A model generated the notes under the pieces. That model ran no database searches and was not told the origin of the DNA. It worked only from the letters and a program-made list of their open reading frames with translations. Below, in pieces: positions 47,728-55,927 of a stretch of DNA of 64,000 nucleotides. Source of the DNA: Cellulomonas wangsupingiae (GTDB lineage Bacteria > Actinomycetota > Actinomycetes > Actinomycetales > Cellulomonadaceae). The position numbers were made by a program, and so were the translations under genes. How positions within the stretch are numbered: the first letter of the stretch is position 1; each line of letters begins with the position of its first letter. The DNA lies in contig NZ_CP101989.1 of the NCBI RefSeq assembly GCF_024508275.1, forward strand, positions 124,001-188,000, read 5' to 3'.

Positions 47728-47801
47728 GCGGGTGTAGTTCAATGGTAGAACATCAGCTTCCCAAGCTGATAGCGCGGGTTCGATTCCCGTCACCCGCTCC
47801 A
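47728..47801 (+). tRNA. tRNA-Gly (anticodon CCC)
   Basis: A complete cloverleaf: acceptor GCGGGTG/CACCCGC, D arm GTTC/GAAC, anticodon stem TCAGC/GCTGA with loop TTCCCAA giving anticodon CCC, and T arm GCGGG-TTCGATT-CCCGT. The discriminator is T (47798), as usual for tRNA-Gly, and CCA is encoded at 47799-47801. It reads GGG codons. Confidence 0.95.
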
Positions 47802-47862
47802 TGCCGAGGGTCGGGTCGGGGCACACGCTCCGGTCCGGCCCTTCGTCGTCGGCGTGCCCGGG

Positions 47863-48858
47863 CTACCGGGCCGTGCGCGCCCCCGCGTCGGCGGCCCGGG
47901 TCGCCGCGTCGCTCAGGAGGGCGTGCGCGACGGAGCCGGTGGGCACGACCAGCTCGAGGCGTGCCTCCCCGGCGGTGAGGGTCGCCGTGGTGGCGAGCGC
48001 GTACACCGGGTGGGGCGCGACGTGCAGGCCGTCGAGGGCGGCCAGCGGCACGACGAGCCGGGACCGGGAGTGGACGGGGCTGCGACCCCGCAGGACCCAG
48101 GCGTGGCGCCCGACGACCTCGAGCGCGACGTCGTCGGTGGCGAGGACGGCCCCGTGCAGGGTCGCCGGCGACAGGGCGTGGAGCGCGAGCCGCGCCCGCC
48201 CGCGCAGGCCCGTGGCGTCCGGCCGCAGCGGCACGCGGCCGTGGCAGGCCGACGGCGTGACCTCGGGGTGCCGCCGGACGATCTCGCGCATCGCGCTCGC
48301 GAGGGCGACGTCGTCGTGGCCCGGCTCCAGCGGCGAGGGTCCCGCCGCGCGGGCCGCGTCCCGCAGCGCCCGGCCGACGACGCCGGGCCCGGCGTCGGCC
48401 GCGGCCACCCGCAGCCCCGCCACGAGGTCGGCGACCCTGGCCTGGGCGGACCCGTTGTACGGCACCGACAGCTCGGCCCCGTCGCGCGTGCGGATGGTCA
48501 GGCGGCCGTCGAGCAGGGACACGTCGTCGCGGACGGCGACGACGTCGACGAGCGGCACCGTGGATGTCGAGAACCCGGCGGGGCTCGCGCCGCCGCGGCG
48601 GCCTGCGGCCACCGCCGGGCGCCGGCTCAGGGTGGTCAGGGCGTGGGCGTCGAGCACGAGCAGGTGGTCGTACAGGTCCATGTCGGGCGTCGCGTCGCGG
48701 CGCGCGATGTTGCGGGGCACCTTGAGCACGAGGCGGGCGGCGTCGAGGTCGAGGGGGTGGTCCCGGAACAGCCGCGGCACGTCCGACGGTGTGCGGACCT
48801 CGTCGATCCAGGGGCCGAAGCGGTCGTACTCGCTCGTGCCCGCCGCGTCCGTCGTCAC
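47863..48858 (-). CDS. Conserved hypothetical protein, possibly PH-like domains
   Basis: A 331-residue soluble protein with no signal or membrane segment. Two parts have the strand pattern of bacterial PH-like domains: about 55-165 (LLVLDAHALTTLSRRP, VPLVDVVAVRDDVSLLDGRLTIRTRDGAELSVPYN) and about 225-320 (VALEVVGRHAWVLRGR, RSRLVVPLAALDGLHVAPHPVYALA). This is an inference from pattern only. GTG 48858 has GGAG seven bases upstream, and a hairpin (48876-48893) sits just before that site in the leader. Function unknown. Confidence 0.65.
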   Translation of the reverse strand: MTTDAAGTSEYDRFGPWIDEVRTPSDVPRLFRDHPLDLDAARLVLKVPRNIARRDATPDMDLYDHLLVLDAHALTTLSRRPAVAAGRRGGASPAGFSTSTVPLVDVVAVRDDVSLLDGRLTIRTRDGAELSVPYNGSAQARVADLVAGLRVAAADAGPGVVGRALRDAARAAGPSPLEPGHDDVALASAMREIVRRHPEVTPSACHGRVPLRPDATGLRGRARLALHALSPATLHGAVLATDDVALEVVGRHAWVLRGRSPVHSRSRLVVPLAALDGLHVAPHPVYALATTATLTAGEARLELVVPTGSVAHALLSDAATRAADAGARTAR

Positions 48859-49225
48859 GCCGGTCTCCGTCCTTGCGGGGCGTCGTCGCCCCGGTGCTGC
48901 GCACGCTAGTCCGGCACCCGCCGCCCGGGGTCGTCCGCCTCCGCCGCCGTGCTGCAGGCCGCGCCGACGGGCCGCGTGCGACTGAGGTCACAGGCTGTTG
49001 TCACTGGGTGAGAGCCTGATGTGAAAGCGCTGGTCGTAAGCGTTTAGGCGCGCTCGCACGAGTGAGGCGGACGCTAGGTTTCCGGCGTCGTCGACGCATG
49101 CGGAGCGTCCCGACCCCCTCCGTCGTCGGGGCTGCGTCGTGCTGTCCGCACACTCCCCACGGCGGTGGGCCGTCAGGTCGGGTGCCTCACCGGCATCCCG
49201 CTGCCGCCGAGCTCAGGAGATGTGC
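48859..49225. promoter_or_regulatory. Divergent control region
   Basis: No gene is seen here. On the minus side: a hairpin CGGGGCG/CGCCCCG (48876-48893) and a TAGCGT box near 48905. In the middle: TCACAGGCT (48988-48996) opposite AGCCTGATGTGA (49013-49024), forming an imperfect stem. Then GAAAGCGCT (49023-49031) and TAAGCGTTTA (49037-49046), both like LacI-family half-palindromes. On the plus side TAGGTT near 49074 may be a -10 box, leaving a leader of about 140 bases that can fold (GACGC/GCGTC and CCCGAC/GTCGGG). Confidence 0.4.
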
Positions 49226-49912
49226 GTGACCACCGAACGCCCCGACGCCCGTAGGACGCGCCTGCAGGGCCTCGCCTCCGTCCCCACGCCCCGGTCCGGT
49301 GTCCCGACGACCCTCGTCGGCGTCGGCACGCCAGCACCGACCGCGGTGACGGTCCCCGAGCCCGACGAGCCGGAGCACCGCAGCCGTGCCGTCGTCGCCG
49401 GCGTCGTCGTGGTCGTGCTCGTCACCCTGGCGGCCCTCGCCGTGGTCCTGCAGATCGCCTTCCCCGGGGCGCCCGCGACGGCACCGCCGCGCGTCGACCA
49501 GCACCAGGGGGCGCGGGAGCACCCCGGGTCCGTGGTGCAGTTCGGCCAGGCGCACACGTACGGCGACGGCCTCGAGGTCGTCGTGGGGGTCCCGCAGCCC
49601 TACGAGCCCAGCGACAACGCCACGGGCCTCGAGCAGGGCGTGCCGGTGCGCGTGCAGGTCGTCGTCACGAACGGCACCGAGGAGGGGTTCCGGCCCAACA
49701 CGCTGGAGGTGGCGGCCACGTCGGGCGGGAGCGAGGCCGTCAACGTCTGGGACCCCGACCAGGGCATCGGCCTGACCGGGCCGGACGTCAGCGTCCCGGC
49801 GGGCGGGACGCTGCAGTTCGCCCTCGCGTTCGCGGCGGCCGACCCGGCGGACCTGCATCTCGAGCTCACCCCGGCGCTCTACGGCTACGGGGCCCTGGTC
49901 GTCGAGGGCTGA
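49226..49912 (+). CDS. Membrane-anchored DUF4352-like protein
   Basis: A 228-residue protein: an N-terminal cytoplasmic part of about 50 residues, one hydrophobic segment (about 53-76) and an extracellular beta-sandwich of about 125 residues. The latter starts VQFGQAHTYGDGLEVVVG and contains VPVRVQVVVTNGTEEGF and VPAGGTLQFALAFA, the layout of DUF4352/telokin-like domains of unknown function. GTG 49226 is favoured because AGGAG lies six bases upstream; ATG 49220 is in frame but touches that site. It is followed by the ATP-grasp gene after 81 bases. Confidence 0.75.
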   Translation: MTTERPDARRTRLQGLASVPTPRSGVPTTLVGVGTPAPTAVTVPEPDEPEHRSRAVVAGVVVVVLVTLAALAVVLQIAFPGAPATAPPRVDQHQGAREHPGSVVQFGQAHTYGDGLEVVVGVPQPYEPSDNATGLEQGVPVRVQVVVTNGTEEGFRPNTLEVAATSGGSEAVNVWDPDQGIGLTGPDVSVPAGGTLQFALAFAAADPADLHLELTPALYGYGALVVEG

Positions 49913-49993
49913 CCGCGCCCGTCGGGCCGTGCCGGTCGCACCCGCACGGCCCGGCGTGCCGCACCGGCGTCGGAGGTGCGCAAGACTGCCCGG

Positions 49994-52618
49994 GTGACCG
50001 ACCTGCTCTCGTCGCCGCGCCTCCTCGGCGACGGGACGATCGCGCACCGGCCGGACTGGGCCTGGCTGCCGCCCGACGCCGCGCCGACCGAGGGCGACCT
50101 CGCGCGCGCCGCACGCCAGGCCGAGCAGCTGCTCGCCGAGCACGGCGTCACGTACGGCGCCGACCGGGCCGACGGCGACCAGCAGTGGCGGCTCGACCCG
50201 CTGCCCGTGGTCGTCGACGAGCCCGAGTGGGCCCGTCTGGACGCCGCGCTCGTGCAGCGCGCCGAGGTGCTCGACGCGGTCCTGCACGACCTGTACGGCG
50301 CACGCCGCCTGCTCGACGACCGCGTGCTGCCCCCTGCGGCCGTGCTGTCCCACCCGGGCTTCCTGCGGGCCGTCGACGGTCTGCGCCTGCCCGGCGGACG
50401 CGAGCTCGTGCTCACCGCGACGGACCTGGTGCGGGACGGCCACGGCGAGTGGTGCGTCGTCGCGGACCGCACGCAGGCGCCCTCGGGCGCGGGCTACGCG
50501 ATGGAGGACCGCCGCGTGACCGCGCAGGTCCTCGCGCCGGTGTACCGCCAGGCGTCGATCGCGCGACTCGGGCCGTTCTTCCACGCCCTGCGCAAGGCGC
50601 TGCACGAGGTCGCGCCGCCGACGGCCGGCGCCGAGCCGCGTGCCGTCCTGCTCTCCCCGGGGCCGCGCAGCGAGACCGCGTTCGACCAGGCGTACCTGGC
50701 CTCGATGCTGGGCCTGCCGCTCGTCGAGGGCAGCGACCTCGTCGTGCGCGCGGGGCGCGTGCACCTGCAGGGGATCGACGGGCTCGAGCCCGTGGACGTC
50801 GTGCTGCGGCGCGTCGACGCGGAGTGGTGCGACCCGCTCGACCTGCGCGCGGGGTCACGGCTCGGTGTCCCGGGCCTCGTGCACGCCGCCCGCAACGGCA
50901 CCGTCAGCATCGTCAACCCGCTCGGCGCCTCCGTGCTGGAGAACCCCGCGCTGCTGGGCTACCTGCCGCGGCTCGCGCGCGCGGTGCTGGACCAGGACCT
51001 GACGCTCGCGTCCGCACGGACGTGGTGGTGCGGGGAGGAGCGTGCGCTGCGGCACGTGCTCGCGCGCCTCGACCGGTTGGTCCTCAAGCCGACCGTGCAC
51101 GGGCCGCGCACGACGACGGTGCTCGGCTGGACGCTGTCCGCGGCGGAGCGCGACGAGCTCGCGGCGCGGATCAGCGCCGAGCCGTGGCACTGGGTCGGGC
51201 AGGAGCCCGTGGGGCCGACCGTCGAGCCGGCCGCGGCCGGCGTCGGCACGGACCGCCCGGACGCGGCGGGCGTCGGACCGGCCGACCTCGGCCCGCGCGC
51301 CGCGGTGATGCGCACCTACGCGGTCGCGCACGCCGGCAGCTACACCGTCATGGCGGGCGGGCTGGCACGGGTGGCCGACGACCACGTCGTGTCCTCGTCG
51401 TCGGCCGGCGCCCACGCCAAGGACGTGTGGGTGCTGGCCTCGCAGCCGGCGGCCACCGCCGTGGCGCTGCGGGAGGACGTCGCCGCCGGGGCGGGCCGCG
51501 CGACGGGCTACGGCATCTCGCCGCGCGCCGCCGAGAACCTGTACTGGATCGGCCGGTACGCCGAGCGCGCCGAGGACGGGGTCCGCGTGCTGCGGGCCGT
51601 CGCCGACCGCTGGGACGACTACCACCGCACCCCCGGCACGGCCGGTGGCCAGGCGCTCGGCGTGCTGCTGCAGACGCTGACACCGGCGGCCCTGCCCGAC
51701 GACGGCCACCGCGCGGTCGCGACGGACCCGACGGGCGGGGACCAGCGCGTCCCCGCGCTGCGTGACCTGCTGCTGGACCAGCGCACCCCGGGCTCGGTGG
51801 CGCGCGCGGTGAAGCGGCTCGGGTCGGCGTCCGCGAGGGTGCGCGACCAGCTGTCGACCGACATGTTCGGCCCCCTCGCGCGCATCGAGCGGACCCTGCG
51901 CGACGAGCGCGCGCGGGTGCGCGTGCGGCAGCAGACCGGGCAGGGCCTCGACGTCGGCCCGGTCCCCGCCGCCTCCGTCACCGCAGGACTGCGCCCCACG
52001 CTCGACCGCGTCCTGGAGAGCCTGCTCGCGATCTCGGGCGTCGCCGCCGAGGGCCTGACACGCGACGTCGGCTGGCACCTGCTCGACGCCGGCCGGCGCA
52101 TCGAACGTGCCCAGCGCCTGGTCGCGATGCTGGCGGCGACGCTCGTCGTGCGGCGGCCCGCGGACGTCGAGGACCTGCTGCTGGAGTCGGTGCTGCTGGC
52201 CACGGAGTCGGGCATCACCTACCGGCGGCGCCACCAGTCCGCCGCGGGCGTCGCGAGCGTCCTCGACCTGCTGGTGCACGACCGCACCAACCCGCGCTCC
52301 CTCGCGTTCGCGCTCGACCGGTTGCTCGCCGACCTCGAGGCCGTGCCCGCACCGCGCTCCGCGGCGCAGCGGGACCACCTGCTGCACGGCGTCGCCGGGC
52401 TCGTGGCCGAGCTCGACACGGTCGCGGTCGGCAACGAGGTCGCCGAGGACGGGCGTCGCGTGCGCCTCGCCGACGCGCTGGAGTCCATGCTCTGGCGGCT
52501 GCGCGAGGCCTCGGACGAGATCGAGCGCGTGCACTTCGTGCGGCCCGCGCCGAGCCGCGCCCTGGACGACCTGTGGGGCTCGACGTACGGCGAGCCGAGC
52601 GACGGGGGTCTGCTGTGA
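49994..52618 (+). CDS. Circularly permuted ATP-grasp fused to alpha-E domain
   Basis: An 874-residue fusion. The first part (about 10-515) is the circularly permuted ATP-grasp family, with VVADRTQAPSGAGYAMEDRR, NPLGASVLENPALLGYLP and LVLKPTVHG-type strands. The second part (about 525-860) is an alpha-E helical domain beginning ISPRAAENLYWIGRYAERAED. In many bacteria these are two genes next to a transglutaminase; comparative genomics has suggested peptide or amide-bond formation by such sets, not proven. GTG 49994 has AAGACT six bases upstream. Its stop overlaps the transglutaminase start by four bases (GTGA). Confidence 0.88.
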   Translation: MTDLLSSPRLLGDGTIAHRPDWAWLPPDAAPTEGDLARAARQAEQLLAEHGVTYGADRADGDQQWRLDPLPVVVDEPEWARLDAALVQRAEVLDAVLHDLYGARRLLDDRVLPPAAVLSHPGFLRAVDGLRLPGGRELVLTATDLVRDGHGEWCVVADRTQAPSGAGYAMEDRRVTAQVLAPVYRQASIARLGPFFHALRKALHEVAPPTAGAEPRAVLLSPGPRSETAFDQAYLASMLGLPLVEGSDLVVRAGRVHLQGIDGLEPVDVVLRRVDAEWCDPLDLRAGSRLGVPGLVHAARNGTVSIVNPLGASVLENPALLGYLPRLARAVLDQDLTLASARTWWCGEERALRHVLARLDRLVLKPTVHGPRTTTVLGWTLSAAERDELAARISAEPWHWVGQEPVGPTVEPAAAGVGTDRPDAAGVGPADLGPRAAVMRTYAVAHAGSYTVMAGGLARVADDHVVSSSSAGAHAKDVWVLASQPAATAVALREDVAAGAGRATGYGISPRAAENLYWIGRYAERAEDGVRVLRAVADRWDDYHRTPGTAGGQALGVLLQTLTPAALPDDGHRAVATDPTGGDQRVPALRDLLLDQRTPGSVARAVKRLGSASARVRDQLSTDMFGPLARIERTLRDERARVRVRQQTGQGLDVGPVPAASVTAGLRPTLDRVLESLLAISGVAAEGLTRDVGWHLLDAGRRIERAQRLVAMLAATLVVRRPADVEDLLLESVLLATESGITYRRRHQSAAGVASVLDLLVHDRTNPRSLAFALDRLLADLEAVPAPRSAAQRDHLLHGVAGLVAELDTVAVGNEVAEDGRRVRLADALESMLWRLREASDEIERVHFVRPAPSRALDDLWGSTYGEPSDGGLL

Positions 52619-53541
52619 GCGTGCGCGCCTACGACCTGGTGCACCGCACCACGTACGACTACGCCCATCCGGTCACCGACTCCTACGGGCGCACGACGCT
52701 GACGCCCCGGGACCTGCCCGACCAGCGGGTGCTCGCGACGTCCCTGACGATCGACCCGCCGCCGGCGGACACCGGCGAGCACGTCGACTGGTTCGGCAAC
52801 ACCACGACCTACTTCGGCGTCACGCGGTCGCACACGCGCCTGGTGGTGACCGCGCGCTCGACCCTCGAGGTCAGCCGGGCGGCCCCGGACCGCGCGTCGC
52901 TGCCCGACGTGGGGTGGCGTGCGGTCGCGCGCGCCACCACGGCCGGGGACCTCGGCGTCCTGCACACCGACGCGGCCGGCGTCGTCGCCCTGCGGGAGGC
53001 GGTGCTGCCGTCGGCGCACGTCACGTTCGTCGACGAGGTGCGGGAGTGGGCCGCGGCGTCGTTCGTCGACGAGCGCCCGCTGGCCGACGTCGTCACCGAC
53101 CTGCTGCACCGCATCCGCACCGAGCTGACGTACCGCTCCGGGTCGACCACCGTGCACACGACGCAGGCGCAGCTGCTCGCGCAGGGCGCGGGCGTGTGCC
53201 AGGACTTCGCGCACCTGATGATCGCGGCGCTGCGCGTGCACGGCGTGCCCGCCCGGTACGCGTCGGGGTACATCGAGACCCGGCCGCGCCCCGGCCGGCC
53301 CAAGCTGCGCGGCGCCGACGCGTCCCACGCCTGGGTGTCGGTGTGGCTGCCGGGCCACGGCTGGCTCGACGCGGACCCCACGAACGACCAGCTCGTGGAC
53401 GACCGGTACGTCGTGCTCGGCTGGGGCCGGGACTACCACGACGTGCCGCCGCTGCGAGGTGTCATCTTCACCGAGGGCGGCGGGGCGACGCCGCGCGTCG
53501 AGGTCGACCTCGTGCCGGCGGGGTCCGAGCCGTTCGTCTGA
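52615..53541 (+). CDS. Transglutaminase-like protein
   Basis: A 308-residue protein of the bacterial transglutaminase-like group. The N-terminal beta region (about 1-90: YDLVHRTTYDYAHPVTDSYGRTTLTPRD) is followed by the papain-like core with Cys195 in GAGVCQDFAHLM, His238 in ASHAWVSVW and an Asp at about 252 in WLDADPTND. It could hydrolyse or form amide bonds; direction is not known. It overlaps the ATP-grasp/alpha-E gene, a set conserved across bacteria. No signal peptide, so cytoplasmic. Confidence 0.9.
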   Translation: MSVRAYDLVHRTTYDYAHPVTDSYGRTTLTPRDLPDQRVLATSLTIDPPPADTGEHVDWFGNTTTYFGVTRSHTRLVVTARSTLEVSRAAPDRASLPDVGWRAVARATTAGDLGVLHTDAAGVVALREAVLPSAHVTFVDEVREWAAASFVDERPLADVVTDLLHRIRTELTYRSGSTTVHTTQAQLLAQGAGVCQDFAHLMIAALRVHGVPARYASGYIETRPRPGRPKLRGADASHAWVSVWLPGHGWLDADPTNDQLVDDRYVVLGWGRDYHDVPPLRGVIFTEGGGATPRVEVDLVPAGSEPFV

Positions 53542-53544
53542 GCG

Positions 53545-54453
53545 TCAGCGCACCCGCGCGCGGGCGTCGACCTCCTCGTGCGGCACGACGAACCCGCCGG
53601 CGTCGACGACCGTGCCCCCGGCGGTCCGCCACAGCGTCGCGACGACGCGGGCGATGCTCGGTGCGACCCGCTGGCGGGCGATGACGTGCAGCTGCGAGGG
53701 GTGCGGGAGGTCGAGCTCGTGCGGGTCGGGCGGCTGCCACGTCACCTGGTAGGCCCACGGTCCGTGCGCGCGCCAGTCCGTCGTGGACAGCACGACCGGC
53801 ATCTCGTTCGAGCGCGCGCACCGCACGGTCACGACACCGTCGTACTCGTACGTCGCGGCCAGCGAGAACCCGCCGGGCGCACCGGGAGGCGCCGTCTCGA
53901 CCGGGCTCAGGCGGCTGCCGGACAGCGCGGGGCGCACGAGCGGCAGCGCGTCCTCCGCCCGCAGCGGCGTGGGTGACCACAGCGTGAGGTCGACGGCGGC
54001 GGCGGGGTCGGGCACGACCGCGCGCTCGCGCGTCGCGGGCAGGATTCCCCCGCCCGTGCGCCGCGCGACGGCTGTCGCCCACCCCGTGACGAGCCCGGGT
54101 GCGAGCGTCGTGCCCGGGACGGGTGCCGCGGGCAGCCCGTAGAGGTCGCAGTCCTGCGCGGGGAGCGCGAGGGCGCGCGCGCCGGCCGCGTCGAGGGGGT
54201 ACGGGCCGGTGACCTCGACGGCGTCGTCCAGGCTCAGCACGCCGGCGGGGTCCACGGGAGCGACGGCGATGCCGCGGAAGCGGGCCCCGGTCATGGGCCG
54301 CGACGCGGCGGCCTGCGCGGCGGACACCGGCTCGCGCGCCCACCGGGCCGCCGGGAACCAGGCGCGGGCCAGCCCGGCCAGGTCGGTGCCGCGGGGGACG
54401 GCCAGCACGTGGCTGCCGGCGAGCGTGGCGAGAACCGCGGGCGGTTCGATCAT
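53545..54453 (-). CDS. Uncharacterised protein, paralogue of 38932-40074
   Basis: A 302-residue soluble protein, not recognised. By eye it is collinear with the C-terminal three quarters of the protein encoded at 38932-40074. Matching anchors are VTGPYPLDAAGA, ARRTGGGILPATRERAVVPDP, DLTLWSPTPLRAEDALPLVR, HGPWAYQVTWQPP and VAPSIARVVATLWRTAGGTVVDAGGF. It is convergent with the transglutaminase gene, three bases apart. ATG 54453 has TACGTT six bases upstream, so leaderless. No catalytic motif is evident; the family appears to have no name I know. Confidence 0.75.
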   Translation of the reverse strand: MIEPPAVLATLAGSHVLAVPRGTDLAGLARAWFPAARWAREPVSAAQAAASRPMTGARFRGIAVAPVDPAGVLSLDDAVEVTGPYPLDAAGARALALPAQDCDLYGLPAAPVPGTTLAPGLVTGWATAVARRTGGGILPATRERAVVPDPAAAVDLTLWSPTPLRAEDALPLVRPALSGSRLSPVETAPPGAPGGFSLAATYEYDGVVTVRCARSNEMPVVLSTTDWRAHGPWAYQVTWQPPDPHELDLPHPSQLHVIARQRVAPSIARVVATLWRTAGGTVVDAGGFVVPHEEVDARARVR

Positions 54454-54728
54454 GGCCGGAACGTACACAGCGTTTGCTGCGGCCGTGTTTCGCAACCGGA
54501 CACGTCACGGGCGCGACGGCGCGTCGCGGCGCGGCGCGCCGGGACAGTCGGCGGCACGGGTCCGGAACCGGTCGCTCCGGGCCTCTCGTCGCGCATGTCG
54601 CGGTGCGGGTGCGAGCGCGGCGGGGCCGTCGCAGCATGGAACGGCACCGGGTCCGCCCGGCGCGGCCGCCCGGAGCCTCGTGCACCGGGCCGGCCTCCGC
54701 AGTGACAGAACCGAGCAGGGGGACACGC

Positions 54729-54911
54729 ATGGGTATCGACGACCTCAAGGGCAAGGCGACCGACGCGGCGCAGGGCGAGAAGGGCGAGCAGGCGAGCGAC
54801 GCCGCGCTCGAGAAGGGGTCCGACGCGGCCTCGTCCGCCACGGGCGGCAAGCACGACGAGAAGCTCGACAAGGCGCAGTCCACGGCGGACGAGAAGATCG
54901 GCGACCAGTGA
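54729..54911 (+). CDS. MT0933-like/CsbD-like small protein
   Basis: A 60-residue, very hydrophilic protein rich in Lys, Asp, Ala and Glu, with a repeated pattern around DLKGKATDAAQGEKGEQASD and TGGKHDEKLDKAQSTADEK. This matches the MT0933-like group annotated as antitoxins, and overlaps in pattern with CsbD stress proteins. No toxin gene is next to it. ATG 54729 has AGGGGGA five bases upstream. A strong terminator follows at once. Probably a monocistronic stress or nucleic-acid-associated protein; role uncertain. Confidence 0.75.
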   Translation: MGIDDLKGKATDAAQGEKGEQASDAALEKGSDAASSATGGKHDEKLDKAQSTADEKIGDQ

Positions 54912-54919
54912 CCTCGGTC

Positions 54920-54944
54920 GGGGCCGGGCGCGGTGCCCGGCCCC
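54920..54944. terminator. 10-bp stem terminator
   Basis: GGGGCCGGGC (54920-54929) pairs perfectly with GCCCGGCCCC (54935-54944) around GCGGT. It lies between the convergent 54911 and 54981 gene ends. Confidence 0.8.
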
Positions 54945-54980
54945 GGCGTGCCCTCGACCTCGTCGGCGCGCCGTGGCGCG

Positions 54981-55544
54981 TCAGGCGTCGACGTCGTGCA
55001 GGTGGTGGACGACGTCGTGGAGGAAGTACTGGCCGAGCGTGCGGACGGTGAAGACCGACCCGTTGCTGCGCCGGCCGGTGCGGTCCCACTGCTCGACGGC
55101 GACGGCGTCGAACGTGCCCGCGGTGCCCTCGGCGGACGCCGCCAGCTCCTCCGCCACGACGGCCGGGTCCTGCAGGTCGTACCGGTCGGCGAGGGCGGTG
55201 GCGTCCTGGTCCCAGTTGGCGAAGAGGGGGTCGTCCTGGTCGAGCATGAGCCGGACGCGCTCGTCGAAGAGCCGCAGGACGTCGCGGACGTGGGCGCCGT
55301 ACTCGAGCGGTGACCACACGTCCGCCGCCGGGCGCTCGCGCGCGTCGGCGCGGTGCAGCGCCGCCACCCACCGGGGGACGAGGTCGCGCACCGTCCCGCC
55401 GATCCCCGCGGGGTCGACGTCCGAGGCGGCGAACCCGCACTCGGGACAACGGGCCTGCAGGACCCACGTCCAGTCCTTGGTGTCCGGGTCGATCGCGGGC
55501 GGGGCTGCCACGGCGGTGGCCTCGGGATGGTGGTCGGTGTCCAC
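54981..55544 (-). CDS. DinB-fold protein with N-terminal CxxC segment
   Basis: A 187-residue protein. Residues about 33-38 are CPECGF, a small metal-binding knuckle, followed by a four-helix DinB_2-type domain whose His residues in WSPLEYGAHVRDVLRLF and YFLHDVVHHLHDV are placed as metal ligands. The actinobacterial branch of this fold includes mycothiol-dependent enzymes, so a thiol-transferase role is possible but unproven. GTG 55544 has TAGCGT six bases upstream; leaderless. Confidence 0.82.
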   Translation of the reverse strand: MDTDHHPEATAVAAPPAIDPDTKDWTWVLQARCPECGFAASDVDPAGIGGTVRDLVPRWVAALHRADARERPAADVWSPLEYGAHVRDVLRLFDERVRLMLDQDDPLFANWDQDATALADRYDLQDPAVVAEELAASAEGTAGTFDAVAVEQWDRTGRRSNGSVFTVRTLGQYFLHDVVHHLHDVDA

Positions 55545-55927
55545 GTCGCCACGCTAGCGGGACCGCGACCCGGCCGGGAGCCCGTCGGGCGATCTGTGGA
55601 CGCCCGCGGAGCCAGGGCCGGTGATGGCCGGGCGACGCGCCCCCTCCCGCGCGCCGCCCGACCGGGCACCTGGGCGACGGACTCCCACGAGAGGCGTCGC
55701 CGTCGATGCCACCGCGCGTCACGCTAGCCGCCGCACCGTTGCACAACCGTTGCACGACGAGATCCGTCACCCGAGCGGTCCAGGGCATCCCCCGACCGGT
55801 GGACGCGCGGGTCAGAGCGGGGATCACCCGGTCGGTCGACCGGGGGACGCAAGCGGTTCGCCTGGGCGCCCGGCGGCACGCCACGCCCGGGTGCCGACGA
55901 AATCCGTCGTGCGGCGGCGGGGGTGCG
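55545..55927. other. Intergenic stretch without a supportable gene
   Basis: About 380 bases between two minus-strand genes. It contains the leaderless promoter of the DinB-fold gene at its left edge, a direct repeat ACCGTTGCAC at 55735-55744 and 55746-55755 (11-base period), and the short palindrome TCGGTCGACCGA-like sequence near 55830. Frames here have no ribosome binding site and no recognisable product. Confidence 0.5.

Noticed and set aside
48981..49030. Possible riboswitch in the divergent region
   Set aside because: An imperfect stem-loop is present, but I could not match any known aptamer core, so it is listed only as part of the control region.
54454..54728. Plus-strand open frame continuing upstream of the MT0933-like gene
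   Set aside because: The family-typical N-terminus and a good ribosome binding site fix the start at 54729; upstream sequence is promoter region.
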